A program made the translations under genes and the position numbers. From the NCBI RefSeq assembly GCF_033971905.1, contig NZ_JALBUT010000005.1, positions 1-64,000 of the forward strand: a stretch of DNA of 64,000 nt. Reading direction: 5' to 3'. The notes under the pieces were generated by a model, which saw only the letters and a list, made by a program, of their open reading frames with translations, had not been told where the DNA came from and searched no databases. Below are positions 42,676-52,643 of this stretch, piece by piece; position 1 is the stretch's first letter; each line of letters starts with the position of its first letter. Source of the DNA: Intestinicryptomonas porci. GTDB taxonomy: Bacteria > Verrucomicrobiota > Verrucomicrobiia > Opitutales > Intestinicryptomonadaceae.

Positions 42676-44661
42676 ATGTTTTCTTCAATTTCAGGTTGCG
42701 AATTTTCGGACATGTGGGCGATGCTGCTTATGCCGCTTTTTGCCGCGGCTCTAAGCGCGTTTTTCCTGCGCAAGTCAAAATGGGGGGCGGCTGTCGTCTC
42801 GGTTTTGTCGGCGACTTTCGCGCTCGTTTTGGCGATGGGGCTTTTGCTTGGCGAAAGCGGAGAAGCTTCTTCCAAATCGGTTGAAATTTTCAGGCTTGGC
42901 AATTTTTCGATAAATTTCGGATTTTTGTTCGACGAAATTTCAAAAAACATGGTTTTTGTCGTCTGCTTCGTCGGGTGGCTAATTCATATTTTCAGTGTCG
43001 GATATATGGATAAGGACGACGCCAAGGGCAGATTTTTCGGCGGTCTTAGCTTTTTCATGTTCTCAATTACGGGGATAATGCTTGCCGACAATCTCTTTAT
43101 GATGTTTATCTTTTGGGAGTTTGTGGGTTTCAGCTCATACATGCTGATTGCGCACTACGCCGACACGGAATATTCCAAAATGGCTTCCAAAAAAGCGTTC
43201 ATTGCAAACAGGGTTGGCGACTTCGGATTTTTGATTGGCATAATTTGGTGTTATCACGTTTTCGGAACGACTGAATTTGGCGCGATTGCCTCCGCATTGA
43301 AGGCAAATCCAAGCTTGGCTTTGACTCCTATGGCCCTTCTTTTGATATGCGGATTTCTGGGCAAGTCCGCGCAATTCCCCTTGCAGGTTTGGCTTACGGA
43401 CGCAATGGCGGGTCCTACGCCTGTTTCAGCTCTAATCCACGCCGCCACGATGGTTGCGGCGGGCGTCTTCATGACTGTGCGCCTCGGGGTGGTGGGGTTG
43501 CTTACGCCTGCTGCTTCCGCATTTATGGTTTTTATATGCTCGCTTATGGCTATGTGCGCGGGCTTCTGGGCTTTGGGACAGCGCGACATTAAAAAGACTT
43601 TGGCATATTCCACTTTGGCTCATTTGGGGCTTATGGGAGTTGCCGTCGGCTTGGGCGCGTACGGAATTGCGATGATGCACCTTACAATGCACGCATTTTT
43701 CAAGGCAGCCTTGTTTTTGGTTGCGGGTTCTGTGATTTACGCCTGCCATCACGAGCAGGATATGTTTAAAATGGGAGGTCTTGCAAAGAAAATGCCTCTT
43801 ACGACCATTGCGGCTTTTCTTGCAACATGCTCCATTATATCGGTTCCGTTCTTTGCGGGCTATTACAGCAAGGAAATGATATTAAACATATCGCTTTTGA
43901 GTCTCGTAAACGAATATGTGAACGCTTCCGTTTCTGACATATCGGGGCTTTGCAGGCTCGGCGCATCGGGCGTTTTTAAGATTGCGACTTTTGCGTTCGT
44001 ATTGATTGCGGCTCTTCTTACTCCGCTTTACATGGCAAGGCTTTTCTTTGCGGTGTTCTTGGGCAAGCCTTTGAGCGAAAAGGCTTCAAATGCAAGGGAA
44101 AATTCGCTTTTTATGACGCTTCCTCTCGTTGTATTGGGAGTGTTTTCGCTTGCCGGCGCATGGGGAGCGGTGTTGGGCAACTTAAAGTGGCTCGGCGGCA
44201 AAATGTCTGCGCTGATGCCGTCATCTTCGCAAAGTTTTATGTCGGGAAGCTTCGGTTGGGAGCATTTCCACGGCATGATTGAAGGAGATGTTTTATTCAC
44301 TTGGGCGGGAACGATAATTCTCGTTTGCACGGTTTTGCTGATTTTGATTGCCTATTTCCTCTATGGCAGGGGCAAAGACAAAATCGAAAGCGACCACCCG
44401 ATTATGTACCATGTTTTGGAAAAGCACGGCTGGTTCGACGATGTTTACAACTATTACGTTTTAAAGGTCCAGCAGCGTTTTGCAATTTTGGTAAACGCTC
44501 TCGACTTGATTTTGATACAGGGTTTTGCCGTTAAGGGTCTTGCTCTCATATCGTGCCTTTTTGGGCTTGTCTTCAAAAGCTGGCACGTCAAGTGGGTTTC
44601 AAGCTATGTGGTTTGGATGGTTTTGGGTCTTTTGGCGGCGTTTATAATTTTAGCGGTTTAA
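42676..44661 (+). CDS. nuoL: NADH-quinone oxidoreductase subunit NuoL
   Basis: Distal antiporter-like proton pump. FMMFIFWEFVGFSSYMLI, the AQFPLQVWLTDAMAGPTPVSALIHAATMVAAG segment and KKTLAYSTLAHLG give the channel Lys and Glu residues. A long C-terminal part (about 560-661) carries the lateral helix and last transmembrane helix. 661 residues. Confidence 0.95.
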   Translation: MFSSISGCEFSDMWAMLLMPLFAAALSAFFLRKSKWGAAVVSVLSATFALVLAMGLLLGESGEASSKSVEIFRLGNFSINFGFLFDEISKNMVFVVCFVGWLIHIFSVGYMDKDDAKGRFFGGLSFFMFSITGIMLADNLFMMFIFWEFVGFSSYMLIAHYADTEYSKMASKKAFIANRVGDFGFLIGIIWCYHVFGTTEFGAIASALKANPSLALTPMALLLICGFLGKSAQFPLQVWLTDAMAGPTPVSALIHAATMVAAGVFMTVRLGVVGLLTPAASAFMVFICSLMAMCAGFWALGQRDIKKTLAYSTLAHLGLMGVAVGLGAYGIAMMHLTMHAFFKAALFLVAGSVIYACHHEQDMFKMGGLAKKMPLTTIAAFLATCSIISVPFFAGYYSKEMILNISLLSLVNEYVNASVSDISGLCRLGASGVFKIATFAFVLIAALLTPLYMARLFFAVFLGKPLSEKASNARENSLFMTLPLVVLGVFSLAGAWGAVLGNLKWLGGKMSALMPSSSQSFMSGSFGWEHFHGMIEGDVLFTWAGTIILVCTVLLILIAYFLYGRGKDKIESDHPIMYHVLEKHGWFDDVYNYYVLKVQQRFAILVNALDLILIQGFAVKGLALISCLFGLVFKSWHVKWVSSYVVWMVLGLLAAFIILAV

Positions 44662-44665
44662 TACT

Positions 44666-46144
44666 ATGGAAATTTCTGAAATTACATTTTTATCGGGTGT
44701 TTACGCACCGTTGATTTGCGCAGTTTTGGCGTTTGCCTTCTCTAAAATTACGGGAGAGCTTGCGGTAAAGAGCGTGGCGTTTTTCGGTTTTGCCGCCGCG
44801 CTTGCATCGTCTGTTTTAACCGCATTTTTTTATGCTGAAAACGGGGCGTTGGAAGTTTCGTCGGCATTCGGACTGATGGGCGTAAACGGAGTGTCTTTGG
44901 CAATGTATCTTTTGGCGGGCATCGTCGGTTTTGCGGCTTTTTTATGGACAATAGCAAGTCCCGTCAAAATCAAGGGCATTTCAACCTACTTGGTTTGCAT
45001 GCTCTTTATGCAGGGGGGCTTGATGGGAATGTTTGCAAGCCAAAACATACTTTGGATGTACGCTTTCCACGAATTTGCCCTTGTTCCGACATTCATTGCG
45101 ATGTGTGTCTGGGGCGGCGAAAACCGCAAGCCCGCGGCGATGGAAATGGCGATATATTTGACTCTTGGCGCACTTTTGGTCTTATTGGGAATAATATCAA
45201 TCTCGTTTATTTCCACAAAAACGCTCACGTTTAATTTGCGCGAATTGACGGACGCTTTCGCCTCGGCGAACGTCGGCGCAAAATCTGCGGGCACTGCTTT
45301 TGCCGTTCTTTCGGTCGGCATTGGCGCATTGGTTTCGCTGTTTCCGCTTCATTCATGGGCTCCTAAAACATATAACGAAGCTCCCACGGCGTTTTCCATG
45401 CTGCATGCGGGCGTGCTTAAAAAGTTCGGCTTGTACTTGCTTATTCAGGTTGCTGTTCCACTGCTTGGCGCGAATGCGGGGCTTTCAATGAGCGTGATTA
45501 CTGTTCTTGCGCTTTTGAACGTTATTTTGATAGGTCTTTGCACGATGGCTCAAAACGATTTCAAGATGATGGTTTCGTATTCGAGCGTTTCGCACATGGG
45601 GCTTTGCTTTTTGGGCATAGCCTCGATGGGCGTCTTGGGTGCGGGCGGAGCGGTTATGATTATGTTCGGGCACGGGCTGAGCGTCGCTGCTCTCTTTATC
45701 TTTGCGGAAATAATCAAAAGCAGATTTTCAACTTGCGACATGCCTTCTCTTGGCGGAGCGTACAAAAACATGCCTGTTTGCGCGGGGCTTTTTGTCGCGG
45801 TAATTTTGGCAAACATAGGGCTTCCCGGCTTTGCGAATTTCTGGGGTGAAATCTCGGTTTTTGCGGCATTGTGGAGCAAGGGGGCTGTTGTTTGCGCATT
45901 GGCGGTTTCGGGCATAATAATTTCCGCAGTTTATGGATTGAGGGCCGTTGCAAACATATTCTTTGGCGCGCAGTCCTGCGCCGTGAAAAAGGCTGGGAAC
46001 TGCGACATTTCATGGAAGGAGCGCGCTCCTGTTTTGATTTTGCTCTTGGCTTTGATTTTGATTGGCTTTGCGCCCAAGCTTATAACCGTTCCTTTGGACG
46101 AAACGCTTGGCGGTGTTCCCGCATACAATTTAACTGATAAATAG
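44666..46144 (+). CDS. nuoM: NADH-quinone oxidoreductase subunit NuoM
   Basis: Antiporter-like proton pump. Conserved Glu in LWMYAFHEFALVPTF, channel segment LHSWAPKTYNEAPTAFSML and Lys in NDFKMMVSYSSVSHMG. About 14 membrane segments, 492 residues. 4 bp after nuoL. Confidence 0.95.
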   Translation: MEISEITFLSGVYAPLICAVLAFAFSKITGELAVKSVAFFGFAAALASSVLTAFFYAENGALEVSSAFGLMGVNGVSLAMYLLAGIVGFAAFLWTIASPVKIKGISTYLVCMLFMQGGLMGMFASQNILWMYAFHEFALVPTFIAMCVWGGENRKPAAMEMAIYLTLGALLVLLGIISISFISTKTLTFNLRELTDAFASANVGAKSAGTAFAVLSVGIGALVSLFPLHSWAPKTYNEAPTAFSMLHAGVLKKFGLYLLIQVAVPLLGANAGLSMSVITVLALLNVILIGLCTMAQNDFKMMVSYSSVSHMGLCFLGIASMGVLGAGGAVMIMFGHGLSVAALFIFAEIIKSRFSTCDMPSLGGAYKNMPVCAGLFVAVILANIGLPGFANFWGEISVFAALWSKGAVVCALAVSGIIISAVYGLRAVANIFFGAQSCAVKKAGNCDISWKERAPVLILLLALILIGFAPKLITVPLDETLGGVPAYNLTDK

Positions 46145-46151
46145 TAAAACT

Positions 46152-47597
46152 ATGGAAGATTCTATCGAAAAATTTTTAAGCGGGGCGGATTGGATTGCTG
46201 TTCTGCCCGAGGCAATATTGGCGTGTTTCGGCGTCATTTTGATATTGCTTGGCGCGTTCAAAAAAATTCAGCCCAAATATTGCTGTGTTTTGGCATTTGT
46301 CGGCTTTATCGCGTCGATTTGCGCCGTGGTTTCAAGTCCGAATGAGTACGCGTTCTTTCAAATGCTTGCGCCAAGCCCGTTTTCTTCGGCGTTTTTCATA
46401 ATGTGCGGAGTTCTGACGGCTTCGATGTCGCAAAAATTCTTAAATTCGCTGTCTCAAAAAAATGCGGGCGAATTTTTCGGAATTTTAACGATTGCGGTTG
46501 CGGCTCTTTCCATATTTGCAAGGAGCAGGCATTTGATGCTCACTTTCGTTGCGCTGGAAACTTCGGCGATTTGCTTTTACGCGCTCATCGCGTGGGGCAG
46601 GAGAAACATTGAAAATTTGGAAGCTTCAATAAAATACATAATAGTAAGCGGAGTTTCGGGGGCGTTCTTCTTGCTTGGGATTGCGTTTGTTTACGCATCG
46701 TCCTTTGAGTTGGGCAGCGAAATGCTATATTACGGCAACTTTACCGAAGGCGGCGGCAATGTCCTTTTCGGCGTTGGCGCGGTTTTGGCGGTTTCTGCGG
46801 TATTTTTCAAGCTGAGCGCATTCCCATTCCAATTTTGGTCGCCCGACGTTTACCAGGGCGCGCCCGCTCCCGTTACGGCGTTTTTGGCGGTTGCGTCGAA
46901 GTCTGCCGCTGTCATTGCGCTTTTTAGCATGTTGATTAGTATGCCGTTTTCGGACAATCTCGTGACGATTTTAAGCGCGTCTGCCGCAATGGGCATAATT
47001 ATCGGCAATTTCGGAGGGCTGAACGAAAAGAACGCAAAGAGGATTGTGGCTTTTTCGGGCATTGCCAATGCGGGTTATTTGATGGTGTTTTTAACTGCCG
47101 CGGTTGTCCTTACAAATATTTCAGGCGAAAATTCGGACGCCATCGGGTACACTCTGGTTCTTTATGTGTTGTCTTACGCTTTTGCGGTATATGCAATTTT
47201 CTTTGTGCAATCTCTTTATAAGTCAGCAAACGACGCCGATTTGTGCGTGTGCGCCTACAAGGGGTTGTGGGGCAAAAATCCGACTGCGGCGACATCGCTT
47301 ACGCTGGGGCTTGCATCTCTTGCGGGCATTCCCCCGACTGCGGGTTTTTTCGCAAAACTGTTCGTCTTGGTTTTGGCGTATGCGGCGGGCTTGTATTGGC
47401 TTATGCTTGTTTTGGTTTTGGGTTCTGCGGCTTCGATATACTATTATTTCAAATGGATAAGAGCCGCTTTTGAGCCCTTGCAAGGCTCTGAGGAATGCCA
47501 ATTTGTCAAAGGGCATTCGGCGGTATTGATTGCGCTTTGCATGGCGATACTCGTCTTGGGCGTGCGTTTCGCTTTTTTATTGACGGCGAACGCATAA
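46152..47597 (+). CDS. nuoN: NADH-quinone oxidoreductase subunit NuoN
   Basis: Third antiporter-like pump, closest to the NuoKJA part. LTFVALETSAICFYAL carries the family Glu; PFQFWSPDVYQGAPAPVTAFL and KRIVAFSGIANAGY the Lys motifs. 481 residues. Last gene of the complex I operon, closed by a terminator. Confidence 0.95.
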   Translation: MEDSIEKFLSGADWIAVLPEAILACFGVILILLGAFKKIQPKYCCVLAFVGFIASICAVVSSPNEYAFFQMLAPSPFSSAFFIMCGVLTASMSQKFLNSLSQKNAGEFFGILTIAVAALSIFARSRHLMLTFVALETSAICFYALIAWGRRNIENLEASIKYIIVSGVSGAFFLLGIAFVYASSFELGSEMLYYGNFTEGGGNVLFGVGAVLAVSAVFFKLSAFPFQFWSPDVYQGAPAPVTAFLAVASKSAAVIALFSMLISMPFSDNLVTILSASAAMGIIIGNFGGLNEKNAKRIVAFSGIANAGYLMVFLTAAVVLTNISGENSDAIGYTLVLYVLSYAFAVYAIFFVQSLYKSANDADLCVCAYKGLWGKNPTAATSLTLGLASLAGIPPTAGFFAKLFVLVLAYAAGLYWLMLVLVLGSAASIYYYFKWIRAAFEPLQGSEECQFVKGHSAVLIALCMAILVLGVRFAFLLTANA

Positions 47598-47621
47598 ATT
47601 GTCGATTTGTAAAATTTAATG

Positions 47622-47652
47622 TCGGCGCAAGTTAAATTGTGCCGATTTTTTT
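47622..47652 (+). terminator. Terminator of the nuo operon
   Basis: TCGGCGCAA (47622-47630) pairs with TTGTGCCGA (47637-47645) with one G-U and is followed by seven T, 24 bp after nuoN. Confidence 0.85.
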
Positions 47653-47705
47653 ATTGAAAGCGCAATGGCTTGTGCTAAATTTATTGGTTTATTTTGAGCG
47701 GTTTT

Positions 47706-48104
47706 ATGTCAAGAAGAGACTTTCAGCGCGTCATAGAGGCGATTTTAAAGGACGACAAACGCTATGCGGTTGGCGCATACGTTTTTGTGCGAATGGCATT
47801 GGATTATACCGTAAAAAACCACAAGAAAACCGACGGTGAAAAAGGTTCCCACGTCAGCGCGGCGGAGCTTCTGGAAGGATGCAGGGTTTTCGCCCTCGAA
47901 ACTTTCGGACCGATGGCGGCGGTATTGTTCAAGGAGTGGGGCGTCAGGGAGTGTTCCGACATAGGGCAGATTGTTTTCAACATGATAAAAGTCGGCGAAA
48001 TGAGCAAGACCGACGAGGACAAAATTGAGGATTTCTCGGTCGGATACGATTTTTACGAGGCGTTTGAACGCCCGTATTTACCTAAGAGCAAAGGCGGATT
48101 ATGA
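47706..48104 (+). CDS. Minf_1886 family protein (conserved in Verrucomicrobia/Planctomycetes)
   Basis: A 132-residue soluble protein. The pattern FQRVIEAILKDDKRYAVGAY, HVSAAELLEGCR, ETFGPMAAVLFKEWGVRECSD and VGYDFYEAFERPYLP matches a PVC-specific family of unknown function (TIGR04138 as I recall it). Start at 47706 (MSRRDFQ) rather than the in-frame 47694. It overlaps sufC by 4 bp, so it is co-transcribed with the iron-sulfur assembly genes, which hints at a link but proves none. Confidence 0.85.
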   Translation: MSRRDFQRVIEAILKDDKRYAVGAYVFVRMALDYTVKNHKKTDGEKGSHVSAAELLEGCRVFALETFGPMAAVLFKEWGVRECSDIGQIVFNMIKVGEMSKTDEDKIEDFSVGYDFYEAFERPYLPKSKGGL

Positions 48105-48844
48105 AACAGGGGCTTTTAATTGAAGACTTGGTTGTGGAAGTGGCGGGCAAGCGCGTCGTTGACGGGCTTAATTTGCATCTGCCGAAAGGCGAAGTCCACG
48201 CGATTATGGGTCCCAACGGGACGGGTAAAAGCTCTTTGAGCAAGGCTCTCGCAGGGAGTGGAGACTACAAAATCCTTTCAGGCAGAGTCTTTTTGGACGG
48301 GGTTGACATTGTCGGAAAAGCTCCTGAGGAAATTTCAAAGGAGGGGCTTTTTTTGGCGTTTCAATATCCCGTTGAAATCCCGGGAGTCAGCATTGCAAAC
48401 TTTATCCGCGCCTGCCTGAACGCCCGCCTGCCTGAGGGCGAAGAAATCAATGCGCCCGCATTTTACAAGGAGCTTTATGCAAAAATGCAGGAACTTGGCA
48501 TGGACAAGTCTTTCACTTCCCGCAGTCTGAACGTAGGGTTTTCGGGCGGGGAAAAGAAGAGGTGCGACATTTTGCAGATGCTGATGCTAAAACCCAAAAT
48601 CGCCATTTTGGACGAAACCGACAGCGGGCTTGACATCGACGCTTTGAGGATTGTCTCAGACGGTGTGAACGCGGCGCGCTCTTCGGAGCTTGGAGTTCTT
48701 TTGATTACACACTACCAGCGTTTGTTGGACCACATCGTTCCAGACAAAGTGCACGTCATGTACGGCGGAAAGATTGTCGAAACAGGCGGCGCGGAGCTTG
48801 CGCTTGAACTCGAAAAAAGCGGCTACGAAAAATTTAAGGGATAA
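48101..48844 (+). CDS. sufC: Fe-S cluster assembly ATPase SufC
   Basis: ABC-type ATPase of the SufBCD scaffold. Walker A GPNGTGKSSL, Q-loop LAFQYPVEIPGVS, signature GFSGGEKKRCDILQM, Walker B KIAILDETDSGLDIDA and the switch His in LLITHYQRLL. 247 residues. Its stop overlaps sufB. Confidence 0.97.
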   Translation: MKQGLLIEDLVVEVAGKRVVDGLNLHLPKGEVHAIMGPNGTGKSSLSKALAGSGDYKILSGRVFLDGVDIVGKAPEEISKEGLFLAFQYPVEIPGVSIANFIRACLNARLPEGEEINAPAFYKELYAKMQELGMDKSFTSRSLNVGFSGGEKKRCDILQMLMLKPKIAILDETDSGLDIDALRIVSDGVNAARSSELGVLLITHYQRLLDHIVPDKVHVMYGGKIVETGGAELALELEKSGYEKFKG

Positions 48845-50253
48845 TGAGTAAAAAACCTGAAAATTTGGATTTTTCTTCCGAAGCGGGCAATTTCAGCTAT
48901 GCCGAAGACTACGCTTTCGACGCGGGCGTCGGACTTAGCGAACAGACAGTCCGCTATATTTCAAAAGTCAAGGGAGAGGACGAATGGCTCACGCAATTCC
49001 GCCTTGACGCTCTCAAAATTTTTAACGAAAAGGAAAACCCAACGCATTGGGCGACTGAACGCTTGAACGAATTGGATTTTTCAAAAATCAGGTATTATCT
49101 TGCAAAGGACAAGAAAAACCGGCGTTCGTGGGACGAAGTTCCCGAAGATGTCAAAAAGACTTTTGAACGCTTGGGAGTGCCTGAGCAGGAGCGCAAGTTT
49201 CTGGCGGGGGTTGACGCGCAGTTCGATTCGGAGTCGGCTTATTCGAGCATGAAGGCGCATTTGGAGGAGCAGGGCGTAATCTTTGTCGGACCCGACGAAG
49301 GACTTAAAAAATATCCCGAAATTTTCAAAAAATATTTTTGTTCCGTAATTCCCGTTGACGACAGCAAGTATAGCGCGCTTAATTCCGCGGCATTTTCGGG
49401 CGGAAGCTTTATTTATGTGCCTAAGGGTGTCAAGGTAAAGCAGCCATTGCAGGCGTATTTCAGAATAAACGCCGAAAGCTTCGGTCAGTTCGAGCGCACC
49501 TTAATCATTGCCGACGAAGGCGCGGAGCTTATGTACATGGAAGGATGCACCGCTCCCCGCTTTGAAACGAGTACTTTGCATTCGGGTGTTGTGGAGCTTG
49601 TCGCCTTGAAGGGCGCGAAAATTCAATATGTTACAGTTCAAAATTGGTCGAACAACATATTCAATTTGGTAACCCAGCGCGGCAGGGCGGAGGAAGGGGC
49701 TGAAATCAGCTGGATTGACTGCAATGTCGGCTCCGGGCTTACGATGAAATATCCGACAGTCGTTTTGAACGGCAAGGGGGCAAGGGGCGAAGTCGTTTCA
49801 ATCGCGCTTGCCAATCATTTGCAGCATCAGGACACGGGCGCAAAAATGATTCATTTGGCCGACGACACGACTTCCAACATAATTTCAAAATCAATTTCAA
49901 TCGCCGACGGCAGGGCTTCTTACAGGGGAATGGTTTACATCCCCGAAAACGTCAAGGGCTGCAAAAACAACACTGTTTGCGACGCGCTTTTAATAAATTC
50001 AAACTCGCGCACCGACACTTATCCCGCAATAGTTTGTTCGGGAGAGAATAATTTTGTCCAGCACGAGGCGAGCGTTTCAAAGCTTGGGGACGAGCAGATT
50101 TTTTACATGCGCCAGCGCGGGCTTTCCGAGCAGGAAGCCATGAGCCTTGCTGTAAACGGATTTGTAAACGACTTGGTGCGCCGTTTCCCGATGGAATATT
50201 CGGTTGAGTTAAAGCGTTTAATCGAGCTTGAAATGGAAGGGTCTGTGGGATGA
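48844..50253 (+). CDS. sufB: Fe-S cluster assembly scaffold SufB
   Basis: Scaffold subunit on which Fe-S clusters form with SufC and SufD. Beta-helix core with GGSFIYVPKGVKVKQPL, YMEGCTAPRFETSTLHSG, the C-terminal NFVQHEASVSKLGDEQIFYM and RGLSEQEAMSLAVNGFVND. 469 residues. Cysteine desulfurase (SufS) and SufE/SufU are not adjacent. Confidence 0.97.
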   Translation: MSKKPENLDFSSEAGNFSYAEDYAFDAGVGLSEQTVRYISKVKGEDEWLTQFRLDALKIFNEKENPTHWATERLNELDFSKIRYYLAKDKKNRRSWDEVPEDVKKTFERLGVPEQERKFLAGVDAQFDSESAYSSMKAHLEEQGVIFVGPDEGLKKYPEIFKKYFCSVIPVDDSKYSALNSAAFSGGSFIYVPKGVKVKQPLQAYFRINAESFGQFERTLIIADEGAELMYMEGCTAPRFETSTLHSGVVELVALKGAKIQYVTVQNWSNNIFNLVTQRGRAEEGAEISWIDCNVGSGLTMKYPTVVLNGKGARGEVVSIALANHLQHQDTGAKMIHLADDTTSNIISKSISIADGRASYRGMVYIPENVKGCKNNTVCDALLINSNSRTDTYPAIVCSGENNFVQHEASVSKLGDEQIFYMRQRGLSEQEAMSLAVNGFVNDLVRRFPMEYSVELKRLIELEMEGSVG

Positions 50254-51305
50254 CAAAGGAAAAACCTGTTTTTTCGCGTTTCAACTCTCTTCCTTTCCCC
50301 GGGAAAAAGGACGAGCATTGGCGGTTTTCAAACCTCGCTTTCTGGGGCGGGGAAGTTGAAAAATTCATGGATTTCAGTGGAGCGGATTTTTCCGAGGCTC
50401 CTTCGGGAAGTAGGGGCGTTTTTGAAAATCCGACTGCTGAAAAGTTCTTAAAAATCCTCTTGGGCGGCGGAAAGTTTGACGCCTATTGCGCCCGCAATTT
50501 CTCATGCGCAAAAATTTTCAGCATCTCGAAAAACGCGAAAGTAAAAATCACGAACGCCGATTTTTCCGATGTCAATATTTTTGAGATAGAAGAGGGGGCG
50601 CAGGTCGATGTCTTTGACGAAAGTTTTTTTGAATGCGGCAAGCTTTCAACTCGCGCAAATTTCTATTTTCTGAAAAAGGGCGCGAAGATAAACGTAAATA
50701 CTTTTTATAACTCAAAGGAAAATTCCCCGCGTTACACTCGCGCCGACTTCTATTTGCAGGACGGAGCGCAGGCAAACGATGTTTTTGTGGAAGCGGGAAA
50801 GTCGAATACGAGGGTAGAGCGTAATTTTGAGCTTGCAGGTAAAAATTCGAGGGCGGATATTTCTGCGCTTTTTGTGTCGTCTGGTTCTATTACGCACGAT
50901 TTGCGCACCCGCCAGCACCACACATGCCCCGAAGCTTTCAGCAATTTGAAAGTGAAAAACATTCTTTCTGGCTTGTCGCGCACTGCATTCGGCGGGCTTA
51001 TAAGGGTCGAGGAAAATGCCCAAAAGACGGAGTCGTACCAGAGTTGCCGCTCTTTGCTTGTTTCGGAAAAAGCCCGCGCATCGGGAATGCCCGTCTTGGA
51101 AATATTGGCAAACGACGTTATGTGCTCGCACGGCTGCGCCGCTTTCCAACCCGACAGGGAGGAGCTTTTTTACATGAAGTCGCGCGGGCTTTGCGAAAGC
51201 ATGGCGCAAAAGCTTTTGGTGGACGGCTTCGCAAACGAAATAATAGGGCGTTTCAGCGATGAAGTTTTCGCATCTGCTGTTTCTGAGAAAATTTCCGCCA
51301 TGTGA
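50250..51305 (+). CDS. sufD: Fe-S cluster assembly protein SufD
   Basis: SufB-like partner. Less conserved N-terminal half, then the shared core with SGSITHDLRTRQHHTCPEAF, VKNILSGLSRTAFGGLIRV, VMCSHGCAAFQPDREELFYM and SRGLCESMAQKLLVDGF. 351 residues; overlaps sufB by 4 bp. Confidence 0.95.
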   Translation: MTKEKPVFSRFNSLPFPGKKDEHWRFSNLAFWGGEVEKFMDFSGADFSEAPSGSRGVFENPTAEKFLKILLGGGKFDAYCARNFSCAKIFSISKNAKVKITNADFSDVNIFEIEEGAQVDVFDESFFECGKLSTRANFYFLKKGAKINVNTFYNSKENSPRYTRADFYLQDGAQANDVFVEAGKSNTRVERNFELAGKNSRADISALFVSSGSITHDLRTRQHHTCPEAFSNLKVKNILSGLSRTAFGGLIRVEENAQKTESYQSCRSLLVSEKARASGMPVLEILANDVMCSHGCAAFQPDREELFYMKSRGLCESMAQKLLVDGFANEIIGRFSDEVFASAVSEKISAM

Positions 51306-51371
51306 TTTCGTTATTGTTTGACAAAATTTTTTTCGGTTTCTATTTTAAATCTAATTTTACCAAATAAACAT

Positions 51372-51686
51372 ATGAGAAAATTCCTACACATTGGCATTCC
51401 GTCCGCTTGCAAAAAAGAGGGTATGACGTATATCCCCGAAATGAAGCTTGCGATAACCGACCCTTCCATGAGCAAACACAACATCGAATGGCTTTGCTTC
51501 GATTACGATTGCCCCATGCCGAAGCTTTTGCAGGAAAGCACGCATATAGCATACGAAGTTGAAGATATTGACGCCGAGTTGAAGGGCGCGAATATTCTTG
51601 TAGGCAAGTCTCCGCTTGGCGACAAGGCGGTATTGGCTTTCATTGTTGAAGAGGGCATACCGATTGAACTCATACAGAATTTGTAA
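51372..51686 (+). CDS. Small VOC (glyoxalase-like) fold protein
   Basis: A 104-residue product with the STHIAYEVEDIDAELKGANIL strand-helix pattern of VOC proteins and a late GDKAVLAFIVEEGIPIELIQ. The N-terminus (RKFLHIGIPS) places the first metal-type His early. Start at 51372 is preferred to in-frame 51318. Substrate unknown. 66 bp after sufD and before a terminator, so it may be the last gene of the suf unit. Confidence 0.75.
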   Translation: MRKFLHIGIPSACKKEGMTYIPEMKLAITDPSMSKHNIEWLCFDYDCPMPKLLQESTHIAYEVEDIDAELKGANILVGKSPLGDKAVLAFIVEEGIPIELIQNL

Positions 51687-51728
51687 TAACAGTATTTACA
51701 GAGCCTTGAAAATATAAGGCGAAAAAAG

Positions 51729-51760
51729 TGGCATTGATTTTTTTCAATGCCATTTTTTTT
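51729..51760 (+). terminator. Terminator of the suf/VOC unit
   Basis: TGGCATTGA (51729-51737) pairs with TCAATGCCA (51744-51752), perfect 9 bp, followed by eight T. The remaining gap to the pal terminator (51761-51937) has no recognised feature. Confidence 0.88.
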
Positions 51761-51937
51761 GAGTTTGCGTGAGAGAAGATATTTTATTGATAGCCTTTTT
51801 ACTATCGCATTTTCAGTCTTTTGCGTGGCATAGATGGAGAATTGGAATTTTTCGGGAAGACAATTTGTAAATTTTTGCCTGAAAATCTGTCAGCCTTGGC
51901 GTGAAAAAATGTTTTTATTTTTCAAAAAATGCGAGCA

Positions 51938-51967
51938 TAAAAAAAGGAGATTGCGTTTGCAATCTCC
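51938..51967 (-). terminator. Terminator of the Pal-like gene
   Basis: On the minus strand GGAGATTGC and GCAATCTCC form a perfect 9-bp stem (51967-51959 with 51954-51946), loop AAAC, followed by T-rich sequence; 23 bp after the stop. Confidence 0.85.
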
Positions 51968-51989
51968 CATGAAATTTTTGTTTAAAGCG

Positions 51990-52568
51990 TTATTTCATTT
52001 TTACGATGTCCACTCTTCTGTCGTGCTTAGCTTCGGGAGAGTTTTTCGCTACATCCATTGACGCGCCGTTTTTGCCGCGGGCGACAACTTCGGAACGGGA
52101 ATTGTCGATGCCCAAATTCTTCAAGTACGCCTGTACGGAAGAGCCGCGCTTATCGGAAAGAACGAGGTTGTATTCTTCGGTGCCGTACCAGTCGGTATGC
52201 GCAACCAAAGCGATTTTTGCATCGGGGTTTGACTTCATGAAGCTTGCGGCGTTTTTAGCCTTTGAGCGTTCGCCCTGCGGAATTGCGTATTGGTCGAAGC
52301 CGAAGTAAATTGTTTCGAGTATATCGGCGGGGTCGATGTTTTCCCAGTTTATAGAGCCTGCGTTTGCGCTCGGATCTCTATCCATATCCTTGTTGTAAGC
52401 CGAACTTATGCCACCTTGGTCTCCAAATGGATCGCTTATGTCTGCGCCGTTAAAGCTACTCGGAGCGGAAGCGCGCGTGTCTCCGGGCTGGGGTTTGTCG
52501 TAGGATTCGCAGCCTGTCATAAAGAATACGGCAAATGCCGCTACGAGGAATGAAATAGATTTTTTCAT
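51990..52568 (-). CDS. Pal-like peptidoglycan-associated lipoprotein
   Basis: Outer-membrane lipoprotein with an OmpA-type peptidoglycan-binding domain. Lipobox FFMTGC follows a 17-residue signal (MKKSISFLVAAFAVF). The domain (about 80-190) contains TIYFGFDQYAIP, LVAHTDWYGTEEYN, VLSDKRGSSVQAYL and HDRRVDIVKMK, including the Asp and Arg that bind diaminopimelate. The frame is open to 52610; start at 52568 fits the signal. tolB and tolQRA are not adjacent, so Pal identity is by domain only. 192 residues. Confidence 0.9.
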   Translation of the reverse strand: MKKSISFLVAAFAVFFMTGCESYDKPQPGDTRASAPSSFNGADISDPFGDQGGISSAYNKDMDRDPSANAGSINWENIDPADILETIYFGFDQYAIPQGERSKAKNAASFMKSNPDAKIALVAHTDWYGTEEYNLVLSDKRGSSVQAYLKNLGIDNSRSEVVARGKNGASMDVAKNSPEAKHDRRVDIVKMK

Positions 52569-52643
52569 AATTTTTTTTGCATTAAATTTATATAGTTTTA
52601 AAAAATTCATTTTTCACCGTTTTGGCAAGCATTTTTACAAAAA

